Of a stretch of DNA of 56,707 nt, positions 1-8,393 are shown one piece after another. The number at the start of each line of letters is the position of its first letter. The stretch's first letter is position 1. The stretch comes from Clostridiales bacterium. GTDB taxonomy: Bacteria; Bacillota; Clostridia; Tissierellales; GPF-1. The notes below the pieces were generated by a model. That model was given only the letters and a program-made list of their open reading frames with translations. It did no database searches and was not told the origin of the DNA. The DNA is taken from positions 1 through 56,707 of the forward strand of contig JABXKS010000046.1 of assembly GCA_013619125.1 (NCBI GenBank), read 5' to 3'. The translations under genes and the position numbers were made by a program.

Positions 1-1
1 T

Positions 2-298
2 CGCGTAGCGAAGGCAGACAATTTTATGGAAGGGGCATACCCGGCAAAGGGAAAAACCACTTGGAAAGACAGCGTATTGTTTGTTGTTTTAATGCTTTCA
101 TTTAATATAGCGGTGAATATGTATCCGATTCAATGGGTAACCGGCCCGTCTCTGGTCATGTTACCTGTTTTCTATACCTGGCTGGCGGTTCGGCATTTTC
201 AAATTTATCGGAAGGGTAAGCCTTTTGTGTTTGTGAGCATCTTCTGGATGCTCGTAATATTTGCAAATGTAGTGACATGGAATCGATTTGTTGGTTGA
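2..298 (+). CDS. small membrane protein, possibly 5'-truncated by the window edge
   Basis: Short hydrophobic protein of unrecognised family. From the ATG at 26 it has 90 residues with about three membrane segments (near residues 17-33, 42-56 and 68-86) separated by basic stretches such as YRKGK. The frame stays open from position 2 to that ATG, and the only SD-like bases in front of it are a weak GAAGG about 11 nt away. The true start may therefore lie upstream of the window. A second small membrane protein follows about 80 bp downstream behind its own promoter. No function can be given. Confidence 0.5.
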   Translation, partial: RVAKADNFMEGAYPAKGKTTWKDSVLFVVLMLSFNIAVNMYPIQWVTGPSLVMLPVFYTWLAVRHFQIYRKGKPFVFVSIFWMLVIFANVVTWNRFVG

Positions 299-350
299 TT
301 TTTGATTGGATTCCTTTCCCCTCAGAAAACTGACAAGATAGTGAAGTGGG

Positions 351-356
351 TATAAT
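351..356 (+). promoter_or_regulatory. -10 element for the 376-747 membrane protein gene
   Basis: A perfect TATAAT lies 15 bp after CTGACA at 330-335, a spacing shorter than ideal. Transcription would begin near 362, just ahead of the ribosome binding site AGAGGTG at 364-370. That leaves almost no leader and excludes the in-frame ATG upstream as the start. Confidence 0.5.
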
Positions 357-375
357 AAAGATGAGAGGTGATGAG

Positions 376-747
376 ATGATTGTTTGGTTGAATGGAATTC
401 ATGTTATTCTGACGATTTGGTTTACGGTTCGGATTTATCGATTGGCAAGGGATGATCATTATCAGAGTGTAAGCTATCCCAGAAAAGACCGGGAAATGAA
501 ACAGGATCGCTTTGGATATTTTGCGTGGCTGATCTTTTTTGTCTTTGTATTATTTATTTATCCGTTGCGAGAGGTGACCGTACCGATCTTGATTCCGATG
601 GAAATTGTGATTGTTTGGAATGCCTATCAGTACTACAAACATAGCAAACAATCAAAACCGCTTGGCTTGGCAATATTTAATTTCTTGCTGGTGGGTTTCC
701 TTGCCATTGTTAATTTGGATGCGCCGTCGATCTTGGACATGTTTTAG
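376..747 (+). CDS. small integral membrane protein, unknown function
   Basis: Protein of 123 residues from the ATG at 376, which lies 5 nt after AGAGGTG; earlier in-frame ATGs sit on or before the likely transcription start. It is predominantly hydrophobic, with about four membrane segments: near residues 2-20, then FAWLIFFVFVLFIYPL, a segment rich in I/P/V, and a C-terminal one. A charged loop containing YPRKDRE lies between the first two. It resembles its upstream neighbour in size and composition, but the family is not recognised. A terminator follows. Confidence 0.6.
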   Translation: MIVWLNGIHVILTIWFTVRIYRLARDDHYQSVSYPRKDREMKQDRFGYFAWLIFFVFVLFIYPLREVTVPILIPMEIVIVWNAYQYYKHSKQSKPLGLAIFNFLLVGFLAIVNLDAPSILDMF

Positions 748-786
748 GCAAGCTTACGATCCAAAGGGAATGTTGAATGAGTAAAG

Positions 787-813
787 ACAGCACGAAATTT
801 GTGCTGTTTTTTG
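787..813 (+). terminator. rho-independent terminator
   Basis: ACAGCAC and GTGCTGT form a 7-bp stem around a GAAATTT loop, followed by a run of T. It ends the small membrane protein gene. Confidence 0.8.
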
Positions 814-911
814 ATGGCAATTATTACTCATGCACATCAAGAAAAGGACGGATGTCCTAGTATACGAAGAGAAATCTCGGATAAGCTGAGAAAAAAGAGG
901 GAGAGTGGAAG

Positions 912-2303
912 ATGAAAGCATGGGAAGAAGTACGAAAAATCACCGATAAAGCAGTGCCGGTTCGTTTGGCGGAAGAGGATCAAACTTGGGATGCCTATAA
1001 TGAGGTGGAACGTCAAATCGATTTTATGTTGAAGCTGTATTGGAATAGCAATGTACCAGGTTCCTTTGCGCCGGAAAGCTTGGCGTTGGCATCCATCCAG
1101 GCTGTTGAAAATCAAGGCCGAAGCGTTGAAGGCGGAATGGAGTTATACCGAGCGGGACAGCAAGCGGTAGAGGATAACGATATGGTTGCCTTGAATCGAA
1201 TTACGGCTGTTCTGAAGAATCGTGTGAATGAAGCAAAGATAGAATCGGATCATCCTTATTGGAAGACAGAGCTCTTTGACACGTGGAAAGATTTCGAAAA
1301 GGCGACTAAATTTCCAGCGACTCTGCAGTGTGATGTGACTACAGAAACTTTTTGGAAGCAGACCTATGCCGGATGGATTACGCAAATTATTGGTGCAGCT
1401 TATGGCACAGCACTGGAAGGCTATACAACAGAGCAATTGGAAAAGAAGTTCGGGGAGATGGATGAATATGTCCGCACACCCAATACTATGAATGATGATA
1501 TCACCTATGAATTGGCGTTTTTAAATGCCTTTGAACGGGAAGGATATGCCATCACCTCGCGAGATATCGCGGCGGAATGGCTGGCATTGGTTCCTGCGGG
1601 TTGGTCTGCTGAACAAGTTGCCCTCGATAATATCAGACTTGGGATTATGCCTCCTGAATCTGGGCGATTGCATAATGCCTTTAACGAGTGGATCGGTGCG
1701 CAGATGCGCGGGGTGATCTGTGGAATGGCAGCGCCAGGCAATGCGAAATTGGCCGCTGAGCTGGCTTGGAAAGACGGAGAAGTCTCTCATATCAGCAATG
1801 GGATTATCGGTGAAGTATTCAATGCGATGCTGGCGGCTATGGCCTATGAGCGGAAAGATATGCGCGCAATGTTGGTGGAAGTGATTGATGGGCTGCCTGC
1901 AGCTAGTGAGTACACCCAGATCGTTCGCTTTGCGTTGGATCAATGTCAATCTAATGAGGACTGGCGTCCAGCCTGGAAAGCATGTGAGGAGCGGGTAACG
2001 ACTTTCAATTGGATTCATACTTATCCCAACGCGGCGGCGGAAGTGGTTGCGATGTGGTATGGCGATGGCGACTTTGACCGCACCTTGATTTTGTCCGGCA
2101 AGTTGGGGCAGGATGTCGATTGCAACGCGGCACAGATCTTGAGCATTTTGGGTATTATGAATGGACTGGATTCCGTGCCAGAACGCTGGACGGCGCCGTT
2201 TGCGAATGACAACCTGGAGACGTATGTGCGTTCCATGAAAGAGATGACGATTACATCTTTAACGGATTGGACAGTCAACGCAGTCAAGAAGGCAAGAGCA
2301 TAA
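912..2303 (+). CDS. ADP-ribosylglycohydrolase-fold protein, paralogue 1
   Basis: Protein of 463 residues. A helical N-terminal region of about 140 residues precedes an ADP-ribosylglycohydrolase (ARH/DraG) domain. Seen in the sequence: GAAYGTALEG (161-170), the metal-binding NDDI (194-197, matching the T/N-D-D motif of the family) and the C-terminal GQDVDCNAAQ (399-408, matching the DxDCNAA signature of bacterial ARH proteins). Family members hydrolyse ADP-ribose links on proteins, nucleic acids or small molecules using two Mg ions; the substrate here is unknown. The ATG at 912 has the purine-rich GGGAGAGTGGAAG in front. A paralogue at 6261-7688 is about 70-75% identical by eye and nearly the same length, so the pair arose by duplication. 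Cytoplasmic, with no signal peptide. Confidence 0.85.
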   Translation: MKAWEEVRKITDKAVPVRLAEEDQTWDAYNEVERQIDFMLKLYWNSNVPGSFAPESLALASIQAVENQGRSVEGGMELYRAGQQAVEDNDMVALNRITAVLKNRVNEAKIESDHPYWKTELFDTWKDFEKATKFPATLQCDVTTETFWKQTYAGWITQIIGAAYGTALEGYTTEQLEKKFGEMDEYVRTPNTMNDDITYELAFLNAFEREGYAITSRDIAAEWLALVPAGWSAEQVALDNIRLGIMPPESGRLHNAFNEWIGAQMRGVICGMAAPGNAKLAAELAWKDGEVSHISNGIIGEVFNAMLAAMAYERKDMRAMLVEVIDGLPAASEYTQIVRFALDQCQSNEDWRPAWKACEERVTTFNWIHTYPNAAAEVVAMWYGDGDFDRTLILSGKLGQDVDCNAAQILSILGIMNGLDSVPERWTAPFANDNLETYVRSMKEMTITSLTDWTVNAVKKARA

Positions 2304-2326
2304 AAGAAAAGTTGGTTTGTAGATGT

Positions 2327-2357
2327 AAAAAGAGAGAGGATGACCTCTCTCTTTTTT
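2327..2357. terminator. bidirectional terminator between convergent genes
   Basis: AGAGAGAGG and CCTCTCTCT enclose an ATGA loop, with A-runs on the left and T-runs on the right, so it can end transcription from both the ARH gene (plus strand) and cysK (minus strand). Confidence 0.85.
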
Positions 2358-2361
2358 GCAT

Positions 2362-3273
2362 CTACTCATAAATGCCCATGGATAGGTACTTTTCTCCGCC
2401 ATCCGGGGCGATGGTCACCAACTGATCGCCAGCCTTATAGGACTCGGCCAAACGCAGGGTCGCCAGAATATTGGCGGCGGCAGAAATGCCTACAAAGAGT
2501 CCCTCTTCCTGAACCAACTTCTTTGTAAATGCGAGGGCGTCTTCCGTAGTGACGGTCAGTACTTGATCAACGTATTTCGCACGATAGATCTCGGGGATGA
2601 AGCCCGCGCCGATTCCCTGGATCTTATGGGGACCCGGGGTGCCGCCGGAGAGCACGTCGGATTCTGCGGGTTCGACTGCAACAATTTGAATATCTTTATT
2701 TTCTTCTTTCAGTCGCTTGCCAACACCTGTAATCGTGCCACCAGTTCCCACTCCGGCAACAAATGCAGCAACATTGGGAAGATCGGCAAGGATTTCCTCA
2801 GCAGTTGTTTCATAGTGCTTGAGGGGATTGTGCTTGTTAACAAATTGGTAGGGAATGAAAATGTTTGGGTCGTTGTCCTTCATTGTAAAAGCCAGGTCAA
2901 TGGTGCCTTTCATGCCTTTCGATCCGGGTGTCAATTCGAGATGCGCGCCATATGCGGCAATCAATTGGCGGCGTTCCAGGCTCATGCTATCCGGCATGAT
3001 AATGGTAACGTCATACCCTTTCAGACGTCCAATCAAGGCGAGGGCAATGCCGGTGTTGCCGCTGGACGGTTCGACGATCTTCATTCCAGATTTTAGAGAG
3101 CCGTCTTCTTCAGCGGCTTCAATCATGCCCAAGGCTGCTCGATCTTTGACGGACCCGCCTGGGTTCATGCTTTCTAGTTTCACGTAGACCTCAGCTCCTG
3201 AAGCTGGGGTTATTTTCTGTAGTTTTACCATAGGTGTATTTCCAATCAAGTCAATTAAATTCTTGTAAATCAT
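2362..3273 (-). CDS. cysK: cysteine synthase (O-acetylserine sulfhydrylase)
   Basis: Protein of 303 residues, the normal length for CysK. It makes L-cysteine from O-acetylserine and sulfide with PLP. The PLP lysine is K43 in NPGGSVKDR, the phosphate/substrate loop is SSGNTG (70-75), the PLP-phosphate loop is GVGTGGT, and LIGNTPMV lies at the N-terminus. The start codon follows AAAGGAGG on the minus strand. The gene stands alone behind a Cys T-box leader, so it should be expressed when charged tRNA-Cys is scarce. No cysE lies beside it. Confidence 0.95.
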   Translation of the reverse strand: MIYKNLIDLIGNTPMVKLQKITPASGAEVYVKLESMNPGGSVKDRAALGMIEAAEEDGSLKSGMKIVEPSSGNTGIALALIGRLKGYDVTIIMPDSMSLERRQLIAAYGAHLELTPGSKGMKGTIDLAFTMKDNDPNIFIPYQFVNKHNPLKHYETTAEEILADLPNVAAFVAGVGTGGTITGVGKRLKEENKDIQIVAVEPAESDVLSGGTPGPHKIQGIGAGFIPEIYRAKYVDQVLTVTTEDALAFTKKLVQEEGLFVGISAAANILATLRLAESYKAGDQLVTIAPDGGEKYLSMGIYE

Positions 3274-3290
3274 GATAGCCTCCTTTCAAT

Positions 3291-3539
3291 AAAAAAACAC
3301 ACCTCACCTCAATTAAGAGGCGAGGTGTTATCTCGCGGTTCCACTCTAGTTCAGGGTTCGTTGACCCTCTCAGTTTGATACAGTCATATCATCTCTCGAT
3401 AACGGGAGAAGCCCGTACACACCTACTCATTTCGGCAGTCCGCTTAGAAGAGCACTTCAATCAAACATTCTTAAGAGGTCACAGCAACCCTCTCTCTCTG
3501 GGAAGAATTATCTCATTTACTTTCCTTCATCATTGCGTT
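3291..3539 (-). ncRNA. T-box leader of cysK, probable Cys (UGC) specificity
   Basis: The minus strand carries the conserved T-box core GAGTGGAACCGCG (plus coordinates 3334-3346). Before it are Stem I features: an AGTA loop-E-like motif, the CAGAGAGAG purine run and GAAG just ahead of a UGC triplet (3452-3454) that reads as a cysteine specifier. The terminator is CACCTCGCCTC/GAGGTGAGGTG (3300-3327) followed by a T-run. Uncharged tRNA-Cys would favour the antiterminator and allow cysK expression. The specifier is placed by analogy with the Asn T-box in this same window, where GAAG also precedes the codon. Confidence 0.9.
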
Positions 3540-3545
3540 TTTTGT

Positions 3546-3574
3546 ATTCTACATAGTTCTACCCGCCCTGTCAA
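3546..3574 (-). promoter_or_regulatory. sigma-A promoter of the cysK T-box leader
   Basis: On the minus strand a perfect TTGACA is followed after 17 bp by TAGAAT. The predicted start, near 3539, is immediately upstream of Stem I of the T-box. Confidence 0.85.
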
Positions 3575-3610
3575 GGATTGAACCAAAAGAATTCTTTTAA
3601 TAGGAAAATA

Positions 3611-3619
3611 TGGTATCAT
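3611..3619 (+). promoter_or_regulatory. extended -10 promoter of the VanY-like gene
   Basis: TGGTATCAT is an extended -10 element with a weak -35 (TTCTTT at 3592-3597, 16 bp away). It diverges from the cysK promoter and precedes the AAGGAGG of the 3648 gene. Confidence 0.5.
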
Positions 3620-3647
3620 AGAAAGAGACAGACAAGGAGGTTGACGC

Positions 3648-4607
3648 ATGAAAAAAATAGGATTTATATTGTTATTGGCACTGGTGGTTTTAACAGGCTG
3701 CAGTCGAGGAGGAATACCGGAACCAACGACTGAGACGATTGAACCGACAGAGCCTGTGATTGTGGAACCAGTAGAACCGGAACCGGATCCGGAGCCGGTA
3801 TTGGTGATGGATGAAAGTCCGGTGATTTTCCAGATGGGCGAGGAAGCGGAGGAGATTCTTCCGGTTCAACAGGCGTTGTATTTGATGAATTATGATGTGG
3901 AAGAAACCAGCATCTATGATGAAAAGACCGAAGCGGCAGTTTCGATGTTTAAACTGACGCAAGAGGATTTGATTCCCAACGGGGAATGTACGGAATGGAC
4001 ACGGGATCGCATTCTTTTGGAAGCCGATCGACGATCGATAAAAGAACCGAATGATCTTTTGGTTTTGGCGAATAAGACATATTATCTAGCGGCTGATTAT
4101 GTGCCGGAAGATCTGGTGCAACCGGATGTTTTCAACTACTATGAAGACAAGCGCGAGCTTCGCGAACCAGCAGCAAGGGCTCTTGAGGAACTGTTTGTAA
4201 CGGCTAAGGAAGAGACTGGCGTGAAATTGGTATTTCGTTCTGGATTCAGAAACTATGATATTCAAAAGATCATCTTTGAACGCAAGGTGAAGGAGCGGGG
4301 ATTTGAAGCGGCCAATCAGGTGAGTGCAAAGCCGGGGCAGAGTGAGCATCAGACGGGTCTTGCAGCGGATATTACCAGCTGGAGTGTGAAAAACGCCTTG
4401 GATGAAGCTTTTGGAGAAACCCCAGAGGGGATTTGGGTAGCGGAAAACGCCCATCGATTCGGTTTTATTATCCGCTATCAGATTGATACGGTGGATATTA
4501 CCAAGTATCAGTACGAGCCTTGGCATCTGCGTTTTGTTGGGATTGAAGAAGCAACAAAGATTGTAGAAGCAGGGGTTACCCTGGAGGAATATCTAGGAGA
4601 AATCTAG
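3648..4607 (+). CDS. lipoprotein D,D/L,D-carboxypeptidase of the VanY/LAS family
   Basis: Protein of 319 residues with a lipoprotein signal (lipobox LTGC, mature Cys 18), so it should be anchored on the outer face of the membrane. A Pro/Glu-rich linker (about 22-52) is followed by a small helical region resembling a peptidoglycan-binding domain (about 60-130) and a C-terminal LAS peptidase domain. Metal and catalytic motifs visible are FRSGFRNYD, SEHQTGLAADI (the SxHxxGxAxD Zn motif) and EPWHLRF (ExxWH with the third Zn ligand). The family trims peptidoglycan stem peptides. The start is set by AAGGAGG. Its stop codon shares one base with the GTG start of the next gene. Confidence 0.88.
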   Translation: MKKIGFILLLALVVLTGCSRGGIPEPTTETIEPTEPVIVEPVEPEPDPEPVLVMDESPVIFQMGEEAEEILPVQQALYLMNYDVEETSIYDEKTEAAVSMFKLTQEDLIPNGECTEWTRDRILLEADRRSIKEPNDLLVLANKTYYLAADYVPEDLVQPDVFNYYEDKRELREPAARALEELFVTAKEETGVKLVFRSGFRNYDIQKIIFERKVKERGFEAANQVSAKPGQSEHQTGLAADITSWSVKNALDEAFGETPEGIWVAENAHRFGFIIRYQIDTVDITKYQYEPWHLRFVGIEEATKIVEAGVTLEEYLGEI

Positions 4608-5560
4608 TGGAACAATGGAATGATAAGCGTTACCATAATTTGAATTTTGAATTGCGTCAGCAATTTGGCAAAAAAATGGTGAAATTGAGTTTGGATGGTG
4701 GTTTTACCTGTCCAAATCGAGACGGCACCCTTTCTGAGAAAGGGTGCGTCTTTTGTAGTGAGCGGGGAAGCGGCGATTTTGCCGGAGAGGCGAATTCGCC
4801 TGTATCAACACAGATTAATGACCAGATTGAGTTATTGAGGGGAAAATGGCCAAACGTTGGCTACCTCGGCTATCTGCAGAATTTCACTAATACCTATGGC
4901 AGCATGGGGCGATTGCAGAATTTATATCGAGAAATCCTGTCAGATACTCGTATTGAGGGGTTGGTGATTGCCACCCGGGCAGATTGTCTGGAGGAGGAGG
5001 TAATTACATTATTGGAAACGTTAAGCCGAGAGACCTTTCTGTGGGTGGAATTGGGGATTCAGTCGATTCATGCGTCCACGCGTGATTGGATGAATCGCCA
5101 TGAGGATTTAGATCAGGCCATGGCAATGATTGACCGGCTTCAGTCCTGTGGAATTCGGGTGGTTATTCATCTGATTTTGGGCCTCCCTGGAGAGAGTCGG
5201 GAAGAGATGATCGAGAGTGTGAAAGTGGTTGGAAATCTTCACCCGTGGGGAATGAAACTTCATCTTCTTCATATCATGACAAAAACACCCCTTGCACAGT
5301 GGTATCGAGAGCATCCTTTTGATATGATGGAGAAAGAAACTTATATCGATTTATTGGTGGACTGCTTGGCTCAGCTACCGCCAGAAAGTACGATTCATCG
5401 ATTGACGGGGGATGCGCCTCGGGATCGGTTAATTGCTCCCAAATGGGCAGTTCGAAAACGATTGATCCTCAATGGGGTAGATCGGGAATTGAGGCAACGG
5501 AATTTATGGCAAGGAAAGAACTGGACGGGGAGCAAGCGAGTATGGAAATTCAATGGATAG
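4607..5560 (+). CDS. radical SAM protein, YhcC/TIGR01212-like
   Basis: Protein of 317 residues with a GTG start 6 nt after AGGAGA; the start overlaps the preceding stop by one base. The iron-sulfur cluster motif is a cysteine in FTCPNRDG followed by GCVFC (a CxxC pair), the spacing typical of the YhcC family rather than the usual CxxxCxxC. Other family features are the AGEANSPVSTQ segment, WVELGIQS and the HLILGLPGE strand. YhcC-type proteins have no established reaction. Its 3' end overlaps the sfsA start by 19 bp, which suggests translational coupling. Confidence 0.85.
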   Translation: MEQWNDKRYHNLNFELRQQFGKKMVKLSLDGGFTCPNRDGTLSEKGCVFCSERGSGDFAGEANSPVSTQINDQIELLRGKWPNVGYLGYLQNFTNTYGSMGRLQNLYREILSDTRIEGLVIATRADCLEEEVITLLETLSRETFLWVELGIQSIHASTRDWMNRHEDLDQAMAMIDRLQSCGIRVVIHLILGLPGESREEMIESVKVVGNLHPWGMKLHLLHIMTKTPLAQWYREHPFDMMEKETYIDLLVDCLAQLPPESTIHRLTGDAPRDRLIAPKWAVRKRLILNGVDRELRQRNLWQGKNWTGSKRVWKFNG

Positions 5561-6264
5561 AGGGAATCTTTCTTGCAAGACCCAATCGGTTTGTGGCGGA
5601 AGTGCAGATCGATGGAAATCTTGAGCGAGCGCATGTGCCTAATACGGGACGACTGCATGAACTGTTGGTGCCGGGGGCAGCAATCGCCCTGACCATTCAT
5701 GTAGATCCTAAAAGGAAGTATAGGCTTAGCCTGAGACAAGTGAAGTATCGCGGAATCTGGGTGTCGATCGATTCGCAATTGCCAAATCGATTGGTCAAGG
5801 AAGCATTGGAAACGGGTCTGATCTTTTCAGATGAAAAATGGGATAAAATCCAACCGGAAGCAAGCATTGGGAACAGTCGCTTTGATTTTGCCTTGCATGG
5901 AGATAATGGAATTCGCTGGATTGAGGTAAAAGGTGTGACACTCGAGCGTGAGGGGTGGGGATATTTTCCAGATGCGCCTACAAGTAGGGGTACCCGTCAT
6001 ATTCGTCATCTTCAGAAACTGGTGGAAGCAGGAGCAGAGGCTGCGGTTTTTTTTGTCATTCAAAACGCATGGGCGAAGGGGATTACTCCCAATGAGGAGA
6101 AGGATCCGGCATTCGCGCAAGCCGTTTTTGAAGCGCATCAAGCCGGGGTTCGATTTTTTGCATATTGTTGGGAGTTTGAGCACGGCAAGGCAACCTTTGT
6201 TGGTGCTCGTCCTGTAAAGATAAATGGAAATTCAAATCATAGAAAGGAAAGGACGAGAGGATGA
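5542..6264 (+). CDS. sfsA: DNA/RNA nuclease SfsA family protein
   Basis: Protein of 240 residues from the ATG at 5542, matching the usual SfsA length of about 230. The frame is open upstream to 5443, but that part lies inside the radical SAM gene and is not SfsA-like. Family features are the N-terminal FLARPNRFVAEV, HVPNTGRLHEL, the IEVKGVTL nuclease-like strand (about residue 120) and FPDAPTSRGTRHI. SfsA binds DNA and carries a PD-(D/E)xK-type nuclease fold; its physiological role is unclear. The stop overlaps the start of the second ARH gene as ATGA. Confidence 0.92.
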   Translation: MEIQWIEGIFLARPNRFVAEVQIDGNLERAHVPNTGRLHELLVPGAAIALTIHVDPKRKYRLSLRQVKYRGIWVSIDSQLPNRLVKEALETGLIFSDEKWDKIQPEASIGNSRFDFALHGDNGIRWIEVKGVTLEREGWGYFPDAPTSRGTRHIRHLQKLVEAGAEAAVFFVIQNAWAKGITPNEEKDPAFAQAVFEAHQAGVRFFAYCWEFEHGKATFVGARPVKINGNSNHRKERTRG

Positions 6265-7688
6265 AAGCATGGGAATGCGTACGAAAAATTACAGATGAAG
6301 CGATTCCGCGACGACTGGCGGAAGACGAGCAAACCTGGGATGCGATGAAAGAAGTGGAAGCGCAGGTTGATTTTATGCTTCGCCTCTATTGGGATAGCCA
6401 TGTTCCGGGTTCTTATGCCCCGGAAAGTTTAATGCTTGCTTCTATTCAAGCCGTCGAGAACCAGGGAAAAGTGGTTGAAAACGGGCTGGCATACTATGAT
6501 GAGGGAAAGGCAGCCTTGGAGGCTGGCGACATGGTGACCCTTCATCGTGTTACGGCAAAATTGAAATATCGAGTGAATACGGCCAAAAAAGATATGGCTC
6601 ATAGTTATTGGCGCACGGAGCATTATGAGGAATTTCATGAGTTCGCAGCGGAGTCAAGATTCCCGGATTCAATGGCGTGTGATGTATCGGGCAATCGTTT
6701 TTGGGACCAAACCTATGCGGGATGGCTTGCACAGATCATCGGTGCTGCCTATGGAACTGCGCTGGAAGGTTATACCACAGAACAATTGGGAAAAACGTTT
6801 GGGAAACTGGATGAATATGTCCGAGAGCCCAATACTATGAACGATGACATTACCTATGAATTGGCATTTTTGAATGCCTTCGATCATTCGGGGTATCAAG
6901 TAACTTCTAAGGAAATCGCCGCTGAATGGATGGCTTTGGTGCCTGCTGGCTGGTCTGCTGAACAGATTGCTTTGGATAATATCCGAATGGGGATCATGCC
7001 ACCGGAATCAGGGCGTTTATACAATCCTTTCAATGAGTGGATTGGTGCACAGATGCGGGGAGCAATTTGTGGAATGGCAGCGCCAGGAAATCCGAAATTG
7101 GCGGCGGAATTAGCCTGGAAGGACGGCGAGGTTTCGCATATTAGCAATGGAATTATGGGTGAGGTATTCAATGCAATGCTGGTTGCCATGGCCTACGAAA
7201 GACATGATTTGCGTGTTATGCTTCGGGAAGTCATTGAAGGTTTGCCGAAGGAAAGTGAATATACAAGAATCGTTCAGTTTGCTCTCAATCAATGCGCAGT
7301 GCATGAAGACTGGCGAGATGCATGGAAATCATGCGAAGAAAAGGTGAAGCGATATAATTGGATCCATGCCTACCCCAATGCGGCGGCAGAAGTCATTGCA
7401 CTCTGGTATGGAAATGGAAATTTTGACGAAACAATTGTGCTGTCTGGAAAATTGGGACAGGATGTGGATTGCAACGCTGCTCAGATCTTGAGTGTGCTAG
7501 GCATTATGAATGGGCTTTCCGCGATTCCTGAGCGATGGAAGGAGCCGTTTGCCAATGATCGATTGGAAACTTACGTGCGTTCCATGAAAGAAATGACGAT
7601 TCGGTCTCTAACGGATTGGACAGTGACAGCGGTGAGAAAAGCAAAAGAGGAGGCGGACAATCGTGACGGAAGAGAAACAGCAAAATAA
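6261..7688 (+). CDS. ADP-ribosylglycohydrolase-fold protein, paralogue 2
   Basis: Protein of 475 residues, colinear with the paralogue at 912-2303 up to a slightly longer, charged C-terminus. The same motifs sit at the same positions: GAAYGTALEG (161-170), NDDI (194-197) and DVDCNAAQ (401-408). The central block around GIMPPESGRL and GAQMRG is almost unchanged between the copies, which implies a conserved active site. The start is coupled to sfsA (ATGA overlap), and the 3' end overlaps the next gene by 26 bp. The neighbours downstream (nicotinamidase-like hydrolase and nucleoside phosphorylase) fit a role in handling ADP-ribose or NAD-derived nucleosides. That role is inferred from position. 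Confidence 0.85.
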   Translation: MKAWECVRKITDEAIPRRLAEDEQTWDAMKEVEAQVDFMLRLYWDSHVPGSYAPESLMLASIQAVENQGKVVENGLAYYDEGKAALEAGDMVTLHRVTAKLKYRVNTAKKDMAHSYWRTEHYEEFHEFAAESRFPDSMACDVSGNRFWDQTYAGWLAQIIGAAYGTALEGYTTEQLGKTFGKLDEYVREPNTMNDDITYELAFLNAFDHSGYQVTSKEIAAEWMALVPAGWSAEQIALDNIRMGIMPPESGRLYNPFNEWIGAQMRGAICGMAAPGNPKLAAELAWKDGEVSHISNGIMGEVFNAMLVAMAYERHDLRVMLREVIEGLPKESEYTRIVQFALNQCAVHEDWRDAWKSCEEKVKRYNWIHAYPNAAAEVIALWYGNGNFDETIVLSGKLGQDVDCNAAQILSVLGIMNGLSAIPERWKEPFANDRLETYVRSMKEMTIRSLTDWTVTAVRKAKEEADNRDGRETAK

Positions 7689-8379
7689 ACCGGCTGTAAA
7701 GCCACAAGAGAAGAAACAAAATAAGCCTGGTGAAAAGCCACAAGAAAAGAAGCAGGAACGGTCATCATCCAATCGAAGACGACCATCGAATCGAAGACGG
7801 AAAAAGCCAGCGGTTCAGACTGATGATAAAAAACAAAACGAACAAGGAAATCAAGGCGAATCCAATGTAAAGCAAACACCTCAGAAAAAAGATCAATCCA
7901 AGGATGCAAAAAGTCGAAATCAGGGAAAGACGGCTGAGGATAGACCTTCCAAACAAAAAGATCAGCAAGGCGGACGGTCGTCCAATAAAAAGAGCCAGAG
8001 CTCGAATCGTGGAAAGCGACGGGATCAACATGGAACCGATCGAAGAGACTCGACGAGAAAGCCATCTCCAGTTTTCAAAAAAGCGAAAGCCCCTCGACCA
8101 GGCCAGATTCGTCAGATGATATTTAAAAAGAACAACAACGCCTACTTTTCGAAAACGGGAGAGAAAGATATTCGCTTGGAGTTGATGGATCAAGTGGAAC
8201 CTCATGTGTTGTATCGTGGAGCAAATCGCAAGTACTATGTTGCAACAGAGTATAGTGGAATCTTGCATGTCATTGTCGAATTTGAAGAGTATGATGAGGC
8301 AAAAGAAGCGTTGCGCATTCGGGGAGAGCATGATTTTTCGCATGTTTTGGAATTCGATGTTGAGTCAAACATCGATTAG
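7663..8379 (+). CDS. basic, disordered N-terminus plus small C-terminal domain, unknown
   Basis: Protein of 238 residues from a GTG preceded by GAGGAGG. The first 140 residues or so are low-complexity and rich in K, R, Q, S, N and P, with repeated KPQEKK units and RRRPSNRRRKK. Such a tail would be expected to bind nucleic acid or acidic surfaces. The last 90 residues form an ordinary folded domain containing IRLELMDQVEPHVLYRG and a C-terminal acidic end. No family is recognised. It overlaps the ARH2 gene by 26 bp and lies 14 bp before the hydrolase gene, so it belongs to the same operon. Confidence 0.75.
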   Translation: MTEEKQQNKPAVKPQEKKQNKPGEKPQEKKQERSSSNRRRPSNRRRKKPAVQTDDKKQNEQGNQGESNVKQTPQKKDQSKDAKSRNQGKTAEDRPSKQKDQQGGRSSNKKSQSSNRGKRRDQHGTDRRDSTRKPSPVFKKAKAPRPGQIRQMIFKKNNNAYFSKTGEKDIRLELMDQVEPHVLYRGANRKYYVATEYSGILHVIVEFEEYDEAKEALRIRGEHDFSHVLEFDVESNID

Positions 8380-8393
8380 GAAAGGAAGGCGAA

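Noticed and set aside
837-1115. Minus-strand open frame opposite the first ARH gene
   Set aside because: It is the antisense shadow of a clearly coding frame, with no RBS and a composition (many C, W, R and H) typical of shadows.
2563-3187. Plus-strand open frames opposite cysK
   Set aside because: cysK on the minus strand has all motifs; the plus frames have no RBS or family likeness.
912-7688. The duplicated ARH genes as ends of a composite mobile element
   Set aside because: No transposase, terminal repeats or target duplications are seen, and the enclosed genes (cysK, vanY-like, radical SAM, sfsA) are ordinary chromosomal genes with coupled starts.
7571-8343. Minus-strand open frames (164 and 192 residues) opposite the basic protein gene
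   Set aside because: They arise because the plus-strand gene is rich in AAA/AGA/CAA codons that give few stops in reverse. The plus frame has the RBS, operon overlap and a sensible C-terminal domain.
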